A stretch of 64,000 nucleotides of DNA from Burkholderia sp. FERM BP-3421 (GCF_028657905.1 NZ_CP117782.1:1984001-2048000); one strand, 5' to 3'; shown: positions 8,747 through 18,369, counted from the first letter of the stretch. Notes: generated from the letters alone by a model not told the origin. Translations and numbers: made by a program.

Positions 8747-9639
8747 GCGATTCCCTCCGCGACGGGATGGTCCGCTTCAAGCAGGTCGACGTGTTCACGT
8801 CGACGCCGTTCAAGGGCAATCCGCTCGCCGTCGTCTTCGACGCGGATGCGCTGGGCGACGCCGACATGCGCGCGATCGCGCACTGGGCCAACCTGTCGGA
8901 AACGACGTTCCTGTGCGCGCCGACCGATCCCGCCGCCGATTACCGCGTGCGGATCTTCACGACGGGCGGCGAGCTGCCGTTCGCCGGCCATCCGACGCTC
9001 GGCAGCGCGCACGCGTTTCTCGACGCCGGCGGCGCGCCGCGCACGCCGGGCCGGCTGGTCCAGCAGTGCGGCGCGGGGCTCGTCGAGCTGGCCGAGGACG
9101 ACGCGGGCGGCTGGGCGTTCGCCGCGCCGCCCGCGCGCCTGACGCCCCTGCCCGAGCGCGACTACCCGGCGCTCGCGGCCGCGCTGCGCACCGGCGCGAT
9201 CGAATTCGACGCCACGCCGCACGGCGTCGACAACGGCGCGCCGTGGCTCGTGGTGCGGCTCGCGCGCGCGGCGGACTGTCTCGCGCTGCAGCCGGACTTC
9301 GACGCGCTCAAGCGCCTCGCCGCCTCGGTCGGCGCAGCCGGGCTCGCCGCCTACGCGCCGCATCCGGCCGACGGCCCCGCCACCTTCGAGGTGCGCTGCC
9401 TGATGACGGGCGACGCATTCGGGATCGGCGAGGATCCCGTCACCGGCAGCGCCAACGCAGCCATCGCGGGCCTGCTCGACCGCCAGGGGCGGCGTCCCGG
9501 CCCCGCCTACACCGCCCGCCAGGGCACCGCGATCGGCCGCGACGGCCGCATCGCGGTCCGCTACGACGACGCCTCCGGGAAAATCTGGATCGGCGGCCCG
9601 GCCGTCACCGTGATCGACGGCCGGATCCGGCTCCGGTAA
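8743..9639 (+). CDS. PhzF-family isomerase/epimerase
   Basis: The protein is 298 residues from the GTG at 8743, or 290 from the ATG at 8767. It has the PhzF hallmarks: FKQVDVFTSTPFKGNPLAVV, the catalytic-glutamate motif NLSETTFL, RIFTTGGELPFAGHPTLG and FGIGEDPVTGSANAAI. Members catalyse isomerisations or epimerisations of small amino-acid derivatives in the cytosol. The GTG start overlaps the RidA stop and has GAGG four bases upstream, so coupling favours it. A perfect hairpin lies just after the stop and probably ends the transcript. Confidence 0.9.
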   Translation: MSDSLRDGMVRFKQVDVFTSTPFKGNPLAVVFDADALGDADMRAIAHWANLSETTFLCAPTDPAADYRVRIFTTGGELPFAGHPTLGSAHAFLDAGGAPRTPGRLVQQCGAGLVELAEDDAGGWAFAAPPARLTPLPERDYPALAAALRTGAIEFDATPHGVDNGAPWLVVRLARAADCLALQPDFDALKRLAASVGAAGLAAYAPHPADGPATFEVRCLMTGDAFGIGEDPVTGSANAAIAGLLDRQGRRPGPAYTARQGTAIGRDGRIAVRYDDASGKIWIGGPAVTVIDGRIRLR

Positions 9640-9647
9640 GGCTCCCC

Positions 9648-9671
9648 GGGAGTCCGCCGCGGCGGACTCCC
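9648..9671. terminator. strong symmetrical hairpin after PhzF
   Basis: GGGAGTCCGCC (9648-9658) and GGCGGACTCCC (9661-9671) form a perfect 11-bp stem eight bases after the PhzF stop. No T tract follows, so Rho-independent action is uncertain, but its position suggests a transcript end. Confidence 0.55.
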
Positions 9672-9828
9672 GCTTCCCGCGCCCCCCTCGATCAAGCTGA
9701 TATCTCAGACCAGCTATCTTAATTTCGGACCATTCAGTAATATCGGGCCTAATCCGCTGCCAGCGCGGCCCATCATTGAATTCGGCTTCCTGCGGGACGC
9801 CTCTGCGCGCAAGGATTCTGACCGTCCG

Positions 9829-12189
9829 ATGAGTGCCTCTCGGCCCCCGGCCCCGCATATCGTGCGGCCGCCGCGCGTGCCGCGCAAACCGCGGCGACGC
9901 GCCCTGTTCGCCATCCCGGTGCTCGGGATCCTGGCGCTCGTGCTGTTGTGGGCGGTGATCGTCGCGCGCCTCTCGGTCGAGAAGGACAGCGCATACCGGG
10001 AAGCCACCGCGTCGGCCGCGATCCTGTCGACCGCGCTCGAGCAGCACACCATCAAGGCGATCCATCAGGTCGACCAGATCACCCGTTTCGTGAAGTACGA
10101 GTTCGAGAAGTCACCGGACCACTTCAACCTGTCGGCCACGGTCGAGAAAGGCGTGGTGCCGAGCGACACGCTGGTCCAGGTCTCGATCGTCAACGCGCGC
10201 GGCGAGCTGATCGCCAACACCTCCGACCCCAATCCGCGCCCGATCGACCTGTCGGACCGCGAGCACTTCAAGGTGCACCAGCACAACAGCGCCGACCTGC
10301 TGTACATCAGCAAGCCGGTGCTCGGCCGCGTGTCCGGCCACTGGACGCTGCAGATCACGCGCCGCCTCAACCATCCCGACGGCTCGTTCGCGGGCATCGT
10401 GGTGGTGTCGGAGGACCCGAGCTATTTCACGAGCGACTTCTACAACAACGCGGCGATCGGGCGGGACGGCGTGATCGCCGTGGTGTCCGACACGGGCGCG
10501 GTGCTCGCGCGCCGCACCGGCTCGCTGGACAACGCGCCGGGCGCGTTTTCCGCATCCGGCGTGTACCCGGTCGCGGAACGCGCGTCGGGCACCTATGTCG
10601 ATCCGATCGACAACGTCGCGCGCATCGTGTCGTACCGCCACCTCGATGGCTATCCGCTCGGCGTGATGGTCGGGCTGTCGCAGACCGAGGAGTTCTCGGA
10701 CTACCATCACACGCGCAACATCTACCTGCTGATGACGACCTTCATCACGCTCGCGATGCTGGCCTTCTTCGGCGTCGCGACGGGCCTGATCGGCAAGCTG
10801 CTCGGCCGCGAGCGCGAGATGACCCAGCTCGCGGAATACGACCTGCTGACGGGCCTCGCGAACCGCTACGCGACGCTGCGCGGGCTGCGCAACGACGTCG
10901 CGCTGCCGTCGAGTCTCGCGCGGCTCGCGCTGCTGTTCATCGACCTCGACAACTTCAAGACCGTCAACGACACGCTCGGCCACAACGCGGGCGACGTGGT
11001 GCTGCAGATGACCGCGGCGCGGCTCGCGGGCGCGGTCCGCGACGAAGGCGCGCTCGCGCGGATCGGCGGCGACGAGTTCGTGGTGGTGGTCAAGGGCGAC
11101 GACGTCGAGCGGCACGCGGTGCGCCTGTCGGAAACCATCATCAAGATGTTCGGCGAACCGTTCGAAGTGCGCGGCAGCGCGTTCGTGCTGCATGCGAGCA
11201 TCGGCATCGCGCTGCACTCGGTCGCCAACGAGAGCGAGATCGATCTGCTCAAGAAGGCCGACCTCGCGATGTACAGCGCGAAGGACGCCGGCAAGAACTG
11301 CTACCAGTTCTACGCCCCGCACCTGTCGCATCGCGCCGATCACCTGATGCGCTGGGAGCAGCAGCTGCGCGTCGCGCTCGCCGAAGGCCAGCTGTTCCTC
11401 GCCTACCAGCCGAAGATCGACCTGACGCTGCGCTGCATCACCGGCTTCGAGGCGCTCGCGCGCTGGAACCATCCGGAGCACGGCGTGATCTCCGCGAACG
11501 AATTCATCTCGATCGCCGAATCGACCGGCCTGATCGTGCCGATCGGCGACTTCGTGATCCGCACCGCGTGCGAGCAGCTCGCGCTCTGGCAGCGCGACGG
11601 CCACGCGACGCTGACGCTCGCCGTCAACATCTCGCCCGTCCAGTTCTGGCGCGGCGACCTGATCGACACGATCTCGAGCACGCTGCGCGAAACCGGCGTC
11701 GAGGCGAGCCGGCTCGAACTGGAAATCACCGAGACGGCGATGATGGAGTATCCGGAACTGGTGTCCGAGAAGATCACCGCGCTCAAGCAGCTCGGCCTGC
11801 GGATCGCGCTCGACGACTTCGGCACCGGCTACTCGTCGCTGTCCTACCTGCACCGCTTCCCGGTCGACACGCTGAAAGTCGACCGCTCGTTCGTGCAGGC
11901 GATCCCGGGCGACCGCAGCGTCTGCGTGATGGTGGCGTCGATCGTCCATCTCGCGCGCTCGCTCGGCCTGACCGTGGTGGTCGAGGGCACCGAGACCGAC
12001 GAGCAGATCGCCTGGCTCGCCGCGCTCGGCCAGATCGAGGCGCAGGGCTTCCTGTTCTCGCGGCCGGTGCCCGCCGACGGCATCCCCGCCCTGCTCGCGC
12101 GCTTCGGCGTGCGCGGCGCGGACGGCGCGCGCCTGGGCGAACGCCGCCACGCGGCCGATGTGACCCGCGATCCCTCCGACGCGAACTGA
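9829..12189 (+). CDS. membrane-bound GGDEF-EAL cyclic-di-GMP enzyme with periplasmic Cache-type sensor
   Basis: This 786-residue inner-membrane signalling protein has one transmembrane segment at about residues 26-46, a periplasmic dCache-like domain to about residue 295 and a second transmembrane segment at about 300-322. A GGDEF domain follows with GGDEF intact at 413-417, then an EAL domain with EAL at 541-543 and DDFGTGYSS. Both motifs are intact, so it could make and break c-di-GMP. The allosteric I-site position before GGDEF reads RDEG instead of RxxD, so product inhibition is probably lost. It stands alone between hairpins and the chromate-type transporter. Confidence 0.93.
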   Translation: MSASRPPAPHIVRPPRVPRKPRRRALFAIPVLGILALVLLWAVIVARLSVEKDSAYREATASAAILSTALEQHTIKAIHQVDQITRFVKYEFEKSPDHFNLSATVEKGVVPSDTLVQVSIVNARGELIANTSDPNPRPIDLSDREHFKVHQHNSADLLYISKPVLGRVSGHWTLQITRRLNHPDGSFAGIVVVSEDPSYFTSDFYNNAAIGRDGVIAVVSDTGAVLARRTGSLDNAPGAFSASGVYPVAERASGTYVDPIDNVARIVSYRHLDGYPLGVMVGLSQTEEFSDYHHTRNIYLLMTTFITLAMLAFFGVATGLIGKLLGREREMTQLAEYDLLTGLANRYATLRGLRNDVALPSSLARLALLFIDLDNFKTVNDTLGHNAGDVVLQMTAARLAGAVRDEGALARIGGDEFVVVVKGDDVERHAVRLSETIIKMFGEPFEVRGSAFVLHASIGIALHSVANESEIDLLKKADLAMYSAKDAGKNCYQFYAPHLSHRADHLMRWEQQLRVALAEGQLFLAYQPKIDLTLRCITGFEALARWNHPEHGVISANEFISIAESTGLIVPIGDFVIRTACEQLALWQRDGHATLTLAVNISPVQFWRGDLIDTISSTLRETGVEASRLELEITETAMMEYPELVSEKITALKQLGLRIALDDFGTGYSSLSYLHRFPVDTLKVDRSFVQAIPGDRSVCVMVASIVHLARSLGLTVVVEGTETDEQIAWLAALGQIEAQGFLFSRPVPADGIPALLARFGVRGADGARLGERRHAADVTRDPSDAN

Positions 12190-12331
12190 TCCGCCGCCCG
12201 CCGCTTTCCTCTGATCAAACGGGGAAACGCCATAGTGTTTCCGCTCATATCCGCCGCCTGACGCGCGTCGCACAATTTCCCGATCGGCGCACGCGGGCCG
12301 CGCACGCCGTCGAGAGAGCCAGAACGCCATC

Positions 12332-13528
12332 ATGCTCAGCCTGGATGCCGTCGAAACCAGCGAACGCGAGTCGCTGTGGGAACTGTTCAAGGTCATGGCC
12401 GGCATCTCCGCGCTGTCGTGGGGCGGCCTCGCGATGATGGCGCAGCTCCAGCGCCATTACGTCGACCACGAACGCCGCATCGGTCCCCACGCGTTCGCCG
12501 ATCTGGTCGCGCTGGCCTGGATGGTGCCCGGGCCGGTCGGCTGCAACGTCGCGATCCAGCTCGGCCAGACGCTGCGCGGCCGCGCCGGCGCCTGGACCGC
12601 CGGCGTCGCGAGCGTGCTGCCGTTCTTCGTGCTGATGACGCTGTTCGCGATCTTCTACCAGACCCCGCTCATCCGCACGCTCGCCGGGCCGGTCATGCTG
12701 CGCCACTTCAGCATGGTGCTCGCCGCGCTGATCGGCGTGACCTGGTTCCGGCAGGTGCGCACGCTCGTGCGCGCGCCGCTCGAACGCGGCGTCGCCGTCT
12801 GCGCGACCCTCCTGCTCGCGCTCGCGCACAGCCCCGCCGCCTTCGTCGTGATCCTCGCCGCGGCCTTCGCGGCCGGCTGGCTCACCTGCGCCGAGCCCGG
12901 CAAGCGGCTGCACGTCGCGCTGCGCGCGCGCGAGCGCCGGCTGCTCGTCGCGCTCGCGCTCCTCGTCGCGGTGTTCGCGCTGCCGATGCCGGGCGACTAC
13001 GCGGCGCGCCTGCTGTGGCCGCGCCTCGCCGGCGCCGGCATGACCCTGTTCGGCGGCGGCTTCTCCGCGCTGCCGGTGCTCAAGACGCTGTTCGTCACGC
13101 CCGGCACCGGCATCAGCGAGCACGATTTCACGCTCGCCTTCGCGCTGTCGCCGGTCTCGCCCGGCCCGCTGCTCAACGTGGTGCCGTTCCTCGGCTATCT
13201 GACCGACGGCTGGAGCGGCGCGCTGCTCGCCACCGTCGCGCTGTTCGTGCCGTCCGGCTGCCTCGTCGTGTTCGCGCAGCGTCACGTGCGCCGGCTGCAG
13301 CACGATCCGCGCTTCGCGCACGGCATGCGGCTGCTGCGCACGTCCACCACCGCGTTCCTGCTGGTCGCGGTGCTGCGGATCGTCGTGAAGGTGCCGGCCG
13401 AGCCCGTGTACTGGATGACGGGCGCCTTCGCGACGCTGTGCTTCGCGCGCTTCAGGCTGCCCGTCTACGCGGTGTACGGCGCGGTCGCGCTCGCATGCGG
13501 CGCCTGGCTGCTGTTCGTCTCACACTGA
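12332..13528 (+). CDS. chromate transporter (CHR/ChrA) family protein, bidomain
   Basis: The protein of 398 residues carries two homologous CHR domains: the first at about residues 15-190 (SALSWGGLAMMAQLQRHYV, MVPGPVGCNVAIQLGQ) and the second at about 220-395 (GMTLFGGGFSALPVLK, ALSPVSPGPLLNVVPFLGY). Each has several membrane-spanning segments and the conserved PGP motif. Classical ChrA exports chromate by proton antiport, but many chromosomal homologues are uncharacterised and no chrB regulator is adjacent, so chromate specificity is uncertain. A convergent gene follows 21 bases after the stop. Confidence 0.82.
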   Translation: MLSLDAVETSERESLWELFKVMAGISALSWGGLAMMAQLQRHYVDHERRIGPHAFADLVALAWMVPGPVGCNVAIQLGQTLRGRAGAWTAGVASVLPFFVLMTLFAIFYQTPLIRTLAGPVMLRHFSMVLAALIGVTWFRQVRTLVRAPLERGVAVCATLLLALAHSPAAFVVILAAAFAAGWLTCAEPGKRLHVALRARERRLLVALALLVAVFALPMPGDYAARLLWPRLAGAGMTLFGGGFSALPVLKTLFVTPGTGISEHDFTLAFALSPVSPGPLLNVVPFLGYLTDGWSGALLATVALFVPSGCLVVFAQRHVRRLQHDPRFAHGMRLLRTSTTAFLLVAVLRIVVKVPAEPVYWMTGAFATLCFARFRLPVYAVYGAVALACGAWLLFVSH

Positions 13529-13549
13529 CGCGGCCGGCGCCGCGCGCCA

Positions 13550-14575
13550 TCAGCGCCGCGCGGCGCCGAACCCCTCGAAGAACGCGCGCGCGTTGGCCTC
13601 CAGGCTGTCGAGGTGGTAGCCGCCCTCCTGCACGATCACGGTCGGCGCGCCGAGCGCGCCGATCAGGCCGCCCAGCCGGCCGAAGCCGTCCGTCGTCACC
13701 GCGACCTGCGACTGCGGGTCTTCGTGATAGATGTCGAAGCCCAGCGACAGCACGAGCGCGTCCGGCTCGAAACGCTTGAGTTCGCGCAGCGCGTCGTCGA
13801 CGCGCGCGAAGAACACCGCCTCGCTCGAACCGTGCGGCATCGGCAGGTTCACGTTGTAGCCCGCGCCCGCGCCGCTGCCGCGCTCGTCGTCGAAGCCCGC
13901 GACGGCCGGATAGAAGTTGGTCGGATCGCCGTGGATCGACACGTACAGCACGTCGCGCCGCGCATAGAAGATTTCCTGGATCCCCTGCCCGTGATGCATG
14001 TCGGTGTCGAGGATCGCGACCCGTTCGACGTCCGCGCGCAGCGCCTGCGCCGCGATCGCCGCGTTGTTCAGGTAGCAGAAGCCGCCCGCCGCGTCCGCGC
14101 GCGCATGGTGGCCCGGCGGCCGGCACAGCGCATAGGCGTCGCGCGCGCCCGCGCGCACCGCCGCCGCCGCCGCGAGCGCGCTCTGCGCCGACCAGTAGGC
14201 GGCGCGCCAGGTCGCCGCGCCCACCGGACAGCTGCCGTCGGCCAGATAGCGGCCCGCCTGCGCGAGCACGCCGCGCAGCGCGTTCGGCTCGCGCACGAAG
14301 ATGTTCGACATCACCTCGTCGCCCCAGTCCTCGGGCAATCGGGTCCAGTCGCGATGCGCGGTTTCGAGGAAGCGCAGGTAGTTCATGTCGTGCACCGCCG
14401 CGAGCGGCGCGACCCCGAAGTCGCCCGGCGCGCGCACCTCGAAGCCGAGCGCGTGCGCGGCCGCGACGAGCCGCTCGGCGCGCGCCGGCACCTCCTGCGG
14501 CGTGCGCATGCGGCCGCGCGAATAGTAGTTGCGCGGATGATGCAGGGTCTGGTCAGGATGAAAGAATGTCAGCAT
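13550..14575 (-). CDS. aphA: acetylpolyamine amidohydrolase (class II histone-deacetylase family)
   Basis: This 341-residue zinc deacetylase of the arginase-deacetylase fold has the active-site segments RPPGHHA, LDTDMHHGQG, IHGDPTNFYP and LSLGFDIYHEDP. The tandem histidines and the two metal aspartates are all present. Bacterial members remove acetyl groups from acetylated polyamines or other small amides. AAGGAA lies eight bases before the ATG. It is the last gene of a minus-strand operon, 59 bases after the M20 hydrolase gene. The polyamine substrate is known for close family members and inferred here. Confidence 0.9.
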   Translation of the reverse strand: MLTFFHPDQTLHHPRNYYSRGRMRTPQEVPARAERLVAAAHALGFEVRAPGDFGVAPLAAVHDMNYLRFLETAHRDWTRLPEDWGDEVMSNIFVREPNALRGVLAQAGRYLADGSCPVGAATWRAAYWSAQSALAAAAAVRAGARDAYALCRPPGHHARADAAGGFCYLNNAAIAAQALRADVERVAILDTDMHHGQGIQEIFYARRDVLYVSIHGDPTNFYPAVAGFDDERGSGAGAGYNVNLPMPHGSSEAVFFARVDDALRELKRFEPDALVLSLGFDIYHEDPQSQVAVTTDGFGRLGGLIGALGAPTVIVQEGGYHLDSLEANARAFFEGFGAARR

Positions 14576-14634
14576 GGGTCGGTTCCTTCTGTCTGGGGCG
14601 CGCTCGCGCGCGCACGGTCAAGCGGGAGCGGCAT

Positions 14635-15888
14635 TCAGGCGGCGACGCCCGCGCGCGCGAGCACGGCCGCCGCCAGCACCTGCGCGCCGCGGGTCGCGTC
14701 GGCGGGCAGCACGTCTTCCGCCGCATTGTGCGACAGGCCGCCGACGCACGGGATGAACACCATCGCGGTCGGGCAATGGCGCGCCAGATGGATCGCGTCG
14801 TGCCCGGCGCCGCTCGCGATGCGCTCGTGCACGCAGCCGAGCGCATCGGCCGCCGCCGCGACGCCGGCGACGCAGGCCGGATCGAACGGCGTCGCGGCGC
14901 TGGTCCAGTGCGTCGCCACCTCGGCCCGCACGCCGCGCGCGGCCGCGACCCGCGCGCACAGTTCGCGCACGGCCTCGGTCATGCGGTCGAGCTGCGCATC
15001 GTCGGGATGGCGCAGATCGACGCTGAAGCGGACCTCGCCCGCGATCGTGTTGCGCGACCCATCCGGAATCGCGACGCAGCCGATCGTCACGAGGCCGCGC
15101 GGCGCATAGGCGTCGAGCGCCCGCTCGATGCCGGCCGCAAGGTCCGCGAACGCGAACAGCGCGTCGCGCCGGTAGCCCATCGGCGTCGTGCCCGCGTGCG
15201 CGCGCTGGCCGACGAGCGTCACGTCGAGCCAGCGGATCGCCTGCCCGCCCGTGACGACGCCGATCTCCGCGCCGCTCGCCTCCAGCACCGGCCCCTGCTC
15301 GATATGCGCCTCGAAATACGCGTCGACGCGCTGCCCGGTCGCGGCGCGCGCGCCGCGATAGCCGATCCGGTCGAGCGCGTCGCCGAGCGTGATCGCCTCG
15401 GCGTCGCGCACCGCGAGCGCCGCGTCGAGCGCCAGCGCGCCCGTGAACACCGCCGAGCCGAGCATCGCGGGCGCGAAGCGCGCGCCCTCCTCGTTGGTCC
15501 AGACGACCAGCTCGATCGGCTTGCGCGTGCGGATGCCCGCGTCGTTCAGGCCGCGCACCAGTTCGAGCGCGGCCAGCACGCCGTAGACCCCGTCGAAGCG
15601 GCCGCCCTCGGGCTGCGTGTCGAGATGGCTGCCGACCAGCACCGGCGGCGCGCCGGCCTCCGTGCCCGCGCGCCGCGCGAACAGGTTGCCGATCGCATCG
15701 ACGCTGACCGCGAGGCCCGCGTCGCGGCACCACTGCGCGAACAGGTCGCGGCCGCGCCGATCCTCTTCGCTCAGCGCGAGACGGCGCACGCCGCCCTTCG
15801 AGGTGCCGCCGATCTGCGCCATCGCGGTCAGCGCGCGCCACAGCCGCGCGCCGTCGACGGCCGGCAGATCATCGAGTGCGAGCGTCAT
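14635..15888 (-). CDS. M20-family N-carbamoyl-L-amino-acid hydrolase / allantoate amidohydrolase
   Basis: The 417-residue di-zinc hydrolase starts MTLALDDLPAVDGARLW. It shows VGSHLDTQPEGGRFDGVYGVL (first metal ligands), WTNEEGARFAPAMLGS (catalytic Glu and metal ligand), EAHIEQGP and GAGHDAIHLA. These define the N-carbamoyl-amino-acid/allantoate amidohydrolase clade, which hydrolyses ureido groups to release ammonia and CO2. The ATG at 15888 is one base from the upstream MFS stop (TGACATG), showing coupling. A longer in-frame start at 15942 would overlap the MFS coding sequence by 53 bases and is not needed. Confidence 0.88.
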   Translation of the reverse strand: MTLALDDLPAVDGARLWRALTAMAQIGGTSKGGVRRLALSEEDRRGRDLFAQWCRDAGLAVSVDAIGNLFARRAGTEAGAPPVLVGSHLDTQPEGGRFDGVYGVLAALELVRGLNDAGIRTRKPIELVVWTNEEGARFAPAMLGSAVFTGALALDAALAVRDAEAITLGDALDRIGYRGARAATGQRVDAYFEAHIEQGPVLEASGAEIGVVTGGQAIRWLDVTLVGQRAHAGTTPMGYRRDALFAFADLAAGIERALDAYAPRGLVTIGCVAIPDGSRNTIAGEVRFSVDLRHPDDAQLDRMTEAVRELCARVAAARGVRAEVATHWTSAATPFDPACVAGVAAAADALGCVHERIASGAGHDAIHLARHCPTAMVFIPCVGGLSHNAAEDVLPADATRGAQVLAAAVLARAGVAA

Positions 15889-15889
15889 G

Positions 15890-17200
15890 TCAGCGGGCCT
15901 CCAGCGTGTCGGCCGGGCGCGTCCGGTTCGCGCGGCGCGCATCGAGCGCGACGATGCTCGCGAACGACACGCCCGCGAGCGCGGTGTAGAACAGCGCGAG
16001 CGGCAGCCACTCGCCCGCGTAGCGATGCGCGAGCCAGGTGCCGGCGAGCGGCGTGAGGCCGCCCGCGAGCGCCCCGCACACCTGGTAGGACAGCGAAATG
16101 GCCGAGTAGCGGATAGGCGTCGCGAAGATCCCGGACACGAAGCCCGCGATCACCGAGTAGAAGCCCGCCATGCACACCACCGCGAGCGCGATGCCGATCA
16201 CGATCGACGCCGGCTCGCCGCTGCGCACGAGCACGAACATCGGATACGGCGACGCCATCGCCGCGAGCGCCGCGAGCTTCAGGAAGCGCGCGCCGCCGAG
16301 CCGCTCGGCGAGCCAGGCGGCAAGCGGCTGCGCGCAGAACTGGATCAGCGCGACCGCGAACAGGCAGTCGAGGATCGTCGACTTGCCGATGCCGAGATGC
16401 TGCGTGGTGTACGCGATCATGAAGGTATTGGTGAAGTACACGCCGGCGATGCCGATCGTGTTCGCGCCGATGCACAGCAGCACGAGGCCGGACGCCGACC
16501 GGAACACCTCGGCGATCGGCAGCTTCGCGGTGCGGCGCGCGCGCCGCACCTGCTCGAATTCGGGCGACTCGCCGACGCCGTGCCGGATCAGGATCCCGAT
16601 CACGAGCAGCACCGCGCTCGCGAGGAACGGCAGCCGCCAGCCCCAGGCGAGGAAGTCGGCCTTGTCGAGCGCGGTCACCGCGCGGAACGCGACGAGCGAC
16701 AGGATCAGCCCGGCCGGGCTGCCGAGCTGCGCGAACGAGGCGAAGAAGGTGCGCCGGCCTTCGGGCGCATGCTCGCCCGCCATCAGCACCGCGCCGCCCC
16801 ACTCGCCGCCCACCGCGATGCCCTGCACGACGCGCAGCAGCACGAGCAGCAGCGGCGCGAACACGCCGATCGACGCATGGTCGGGCAGCAGGCCGATGCA
16901 GACGGTGGCGGCGCCCATCATCATCAGCGTCGTCATCAGCGCCTTCTTGCGGCCGATCCGGTCGCCGAGATGGCCGAAGATCACGCCGCCGAGCGGCCGC
17001 GCGAAAAAGCCGACCGCGAACGTGCCGAACGACGCCATCGTGCTCAGGAACGGGTCGCCCGATGGAAAGTACAGCTCGCCGAACACGAGCGCGGCCGCGG
17101 TCGCGTAGATGTAGAAGTCGTACCACTCGATCATCGTGCCGATGAACGCGGCGCTGGCGGCGCGCACCGGCTGGCGCGCGGCGGGAACGGAGACGGTCAT
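15890..17200 (-). CDS. MFS metabolite:H+ symporter (MHS family)
   Basis: The protein of 436 residues has twelve hydrophobic segments and MHS-family marks: GTMIEWYDFYIYATAAALVFG at the start, the loop motif GHLGDRIGRKKAL between segments 2 and 3, and QGIAVGGEWGGAVLMAGEHAP. It is an inner-membrane symporter of the ShiA/ProP/KgtP type for an organic acid or zwitterion. It is the first gene of the operon with the M20 hydrolase and the deacetylase, so its cargo is probably their amide or ureido substrate. A LysR gene is divergent. Confidence 0.9.
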   Translation of the reverse strand: MTVSVPAARQPVRAASAAFIGTMIEWYDFYIYATAAALVFGELYFPSGDPFLSTMASFGTFAVGFFARPLGGVIFGHLGDRIGRKKALMTTLMMMGAATVCIGLLPDHASIGVFAPLLLVLLRVVQGIAVGGEWGGAVLMAGEHAPEGRRTFFASFAQLGSPAGLILSLVAFRAVTALDKADFLAWGWRLPFLASAVLLVIGILIRHGVGESPEFEQVRRARRTAKLPIAEVFRSASGLVLLCIGANTIGIAGVYFTNTFMIAYTTQHLGIGKSTILDCLFAVALIQFCAQPLAAWLAERLGGARFLKLAALAAMASPYPMFVLVRSGEPASIVIGIALAVVCMAGFYSVIAGFVSGIFATPIRYSAISLSYQVCGALAGGLTPLAGTWLAHRYAGEWLPLALFYTALAGVSFASIVALDARRANRTRPADTLEAR

Positions 17201-17405
17201 GATGCGAAGCTCCTCTGATGCGCGTCTTCGCCGGCCGGCGCGGCGGGCGGACGCGTTTTATTGTCGTGGCGGACGGATCGTGGGCACGCCCGGCGCGCGC
17301 ATCGGGCACGCACCTGGGGTTTATCGCCGCCCATTAATTATTAGTCAAATTTCAGTTTATTATTCAATGCATAAATTCAACTAATACCTGTAATCCGGAG
17401 CCGCC

Positions 17406-18365
17406 ATGCGCGTCGATGCCGCCCGCTTCCTCAACGACCGCCTCGACTGGAACCTGCTGCGCACCTTCCTCGTGATCATGCAGGAGCGCAGCGTGAGCCG
17501 CGCGGCCGCGCGCCTGCACGTCACGCAGCCGGCCGTGAGCCAGGCGCTCAAGCGTCTCGAAGACACGCTCGGCCACACGCTGATCCGGCGCCGCGGCCCG
17601 CATTTCGAGCCGACCCAGGCGGGCAGCGAGGTCTACCGGATCGCGAGCGACATCTACGGCACCATCTCGCGCCTCGACACCGAACTCGACGACCGCGCCG
17701 ACCTGACCGGCACGATCCGGCTCCTGACCGTGAGCCGGATCGAGTCCGGCGCATACGACCTGTTCCTCGCCGAGTTCCATCGCCAGCATCCGCGCGTCGA
17801 CCTGCAGATCGACGTGATGCGCGCGTCCGACGTGATCTCGTCGCTGCTGCGGAAAACCGCGACGGCGGGCCTGAGCCTGTGCCGCAGCCCGGTCGACAAG
17901 CTCGAACGCGCGCCGTTCCTGCGCCAGCGCTACGCGATCTTCTGCGGCCGCCATCACCGGCTGTTCGGCCAGTCGCAGCTGACCATGAACGACCTGCTCG
18001 CGGAAAACTTCGTGTCGTTCACGAGCGACCAGATCGGCGACAGTCTCTCGCCGCTCACCGTGTTCCGCGACCAGAAAGGCTTCACCGGGCGGATCGTCGC
18101 GTCCTCGCCGAGCCTCGACGAGGTGCGCCGGCTGATCTTCGCCGGCTACGGCATCGGCTGCCTGCCCGAGCACACGGTGCGCGACGACCTGTTGCAGCAG
18201 CGCCTCTGGCGCCTGCCGCCCGACGACGGGCTGGTGGACGTCGAGATCTTTCTGCTGTGGCACCGCGACCGCAAGATGAACGCCGCCGAGCGCGCGTTCG
18301 TCGACGGCTTCCAGCGCACCATGCAGCGTTATTCGTTCGAGGAGCGGCTCGCGCCGCGCACCTGA
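17406..18365 (+). CDS. LysR-family transcriptional regulator
   Basis: This 319-residue protein has an N-terminal winged HTH at about residues 15-75 (NLLRTFLVIMQERSVSRAAARLHVTQPAVSQALKRLE), followed by a periplasmic-binding-protein-like effector domain. CGGAG lies seven bases before the ATG at 17406. It is divergent from the MFS-M20-deacetylase operon across a 205-base AT-rich gap that contains several ATTA/TAAT stretches, so it probably regulates that operon in response to the transported compound. A 12-bp hairpin follows the stop. Confidence 0.9.
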   Translation: MRVDAARFLNDRLDWNLLRTFLVIMQERSVSRAAARLHVTQPAVSQALKRLEDTLGHTLIRRRGPHFEPTQAGSEVYRIASDIYGTISRLDTELDDRADLTGTIRLLTVSRIESGAYDLFLAEFHRQHPRVDLQIDVMRASDVISSLLRKTATAGLSLCRSPVDKLERAPFLRQRYAIFCGRHHRLFGQSQLTMNDLLAENFVSFTSDQIGDSLSPLTVFRDQKGFTGRIVASSPSLDEVRRLIFAGYGIGCLPEHTVRDDLLQQRLWRLPPDDGLVDVEIFLLWHRDRKMNAAERAFVDGFQRTMQRYSFEERLAPRT

Positions 18366-18369
18366 CACG

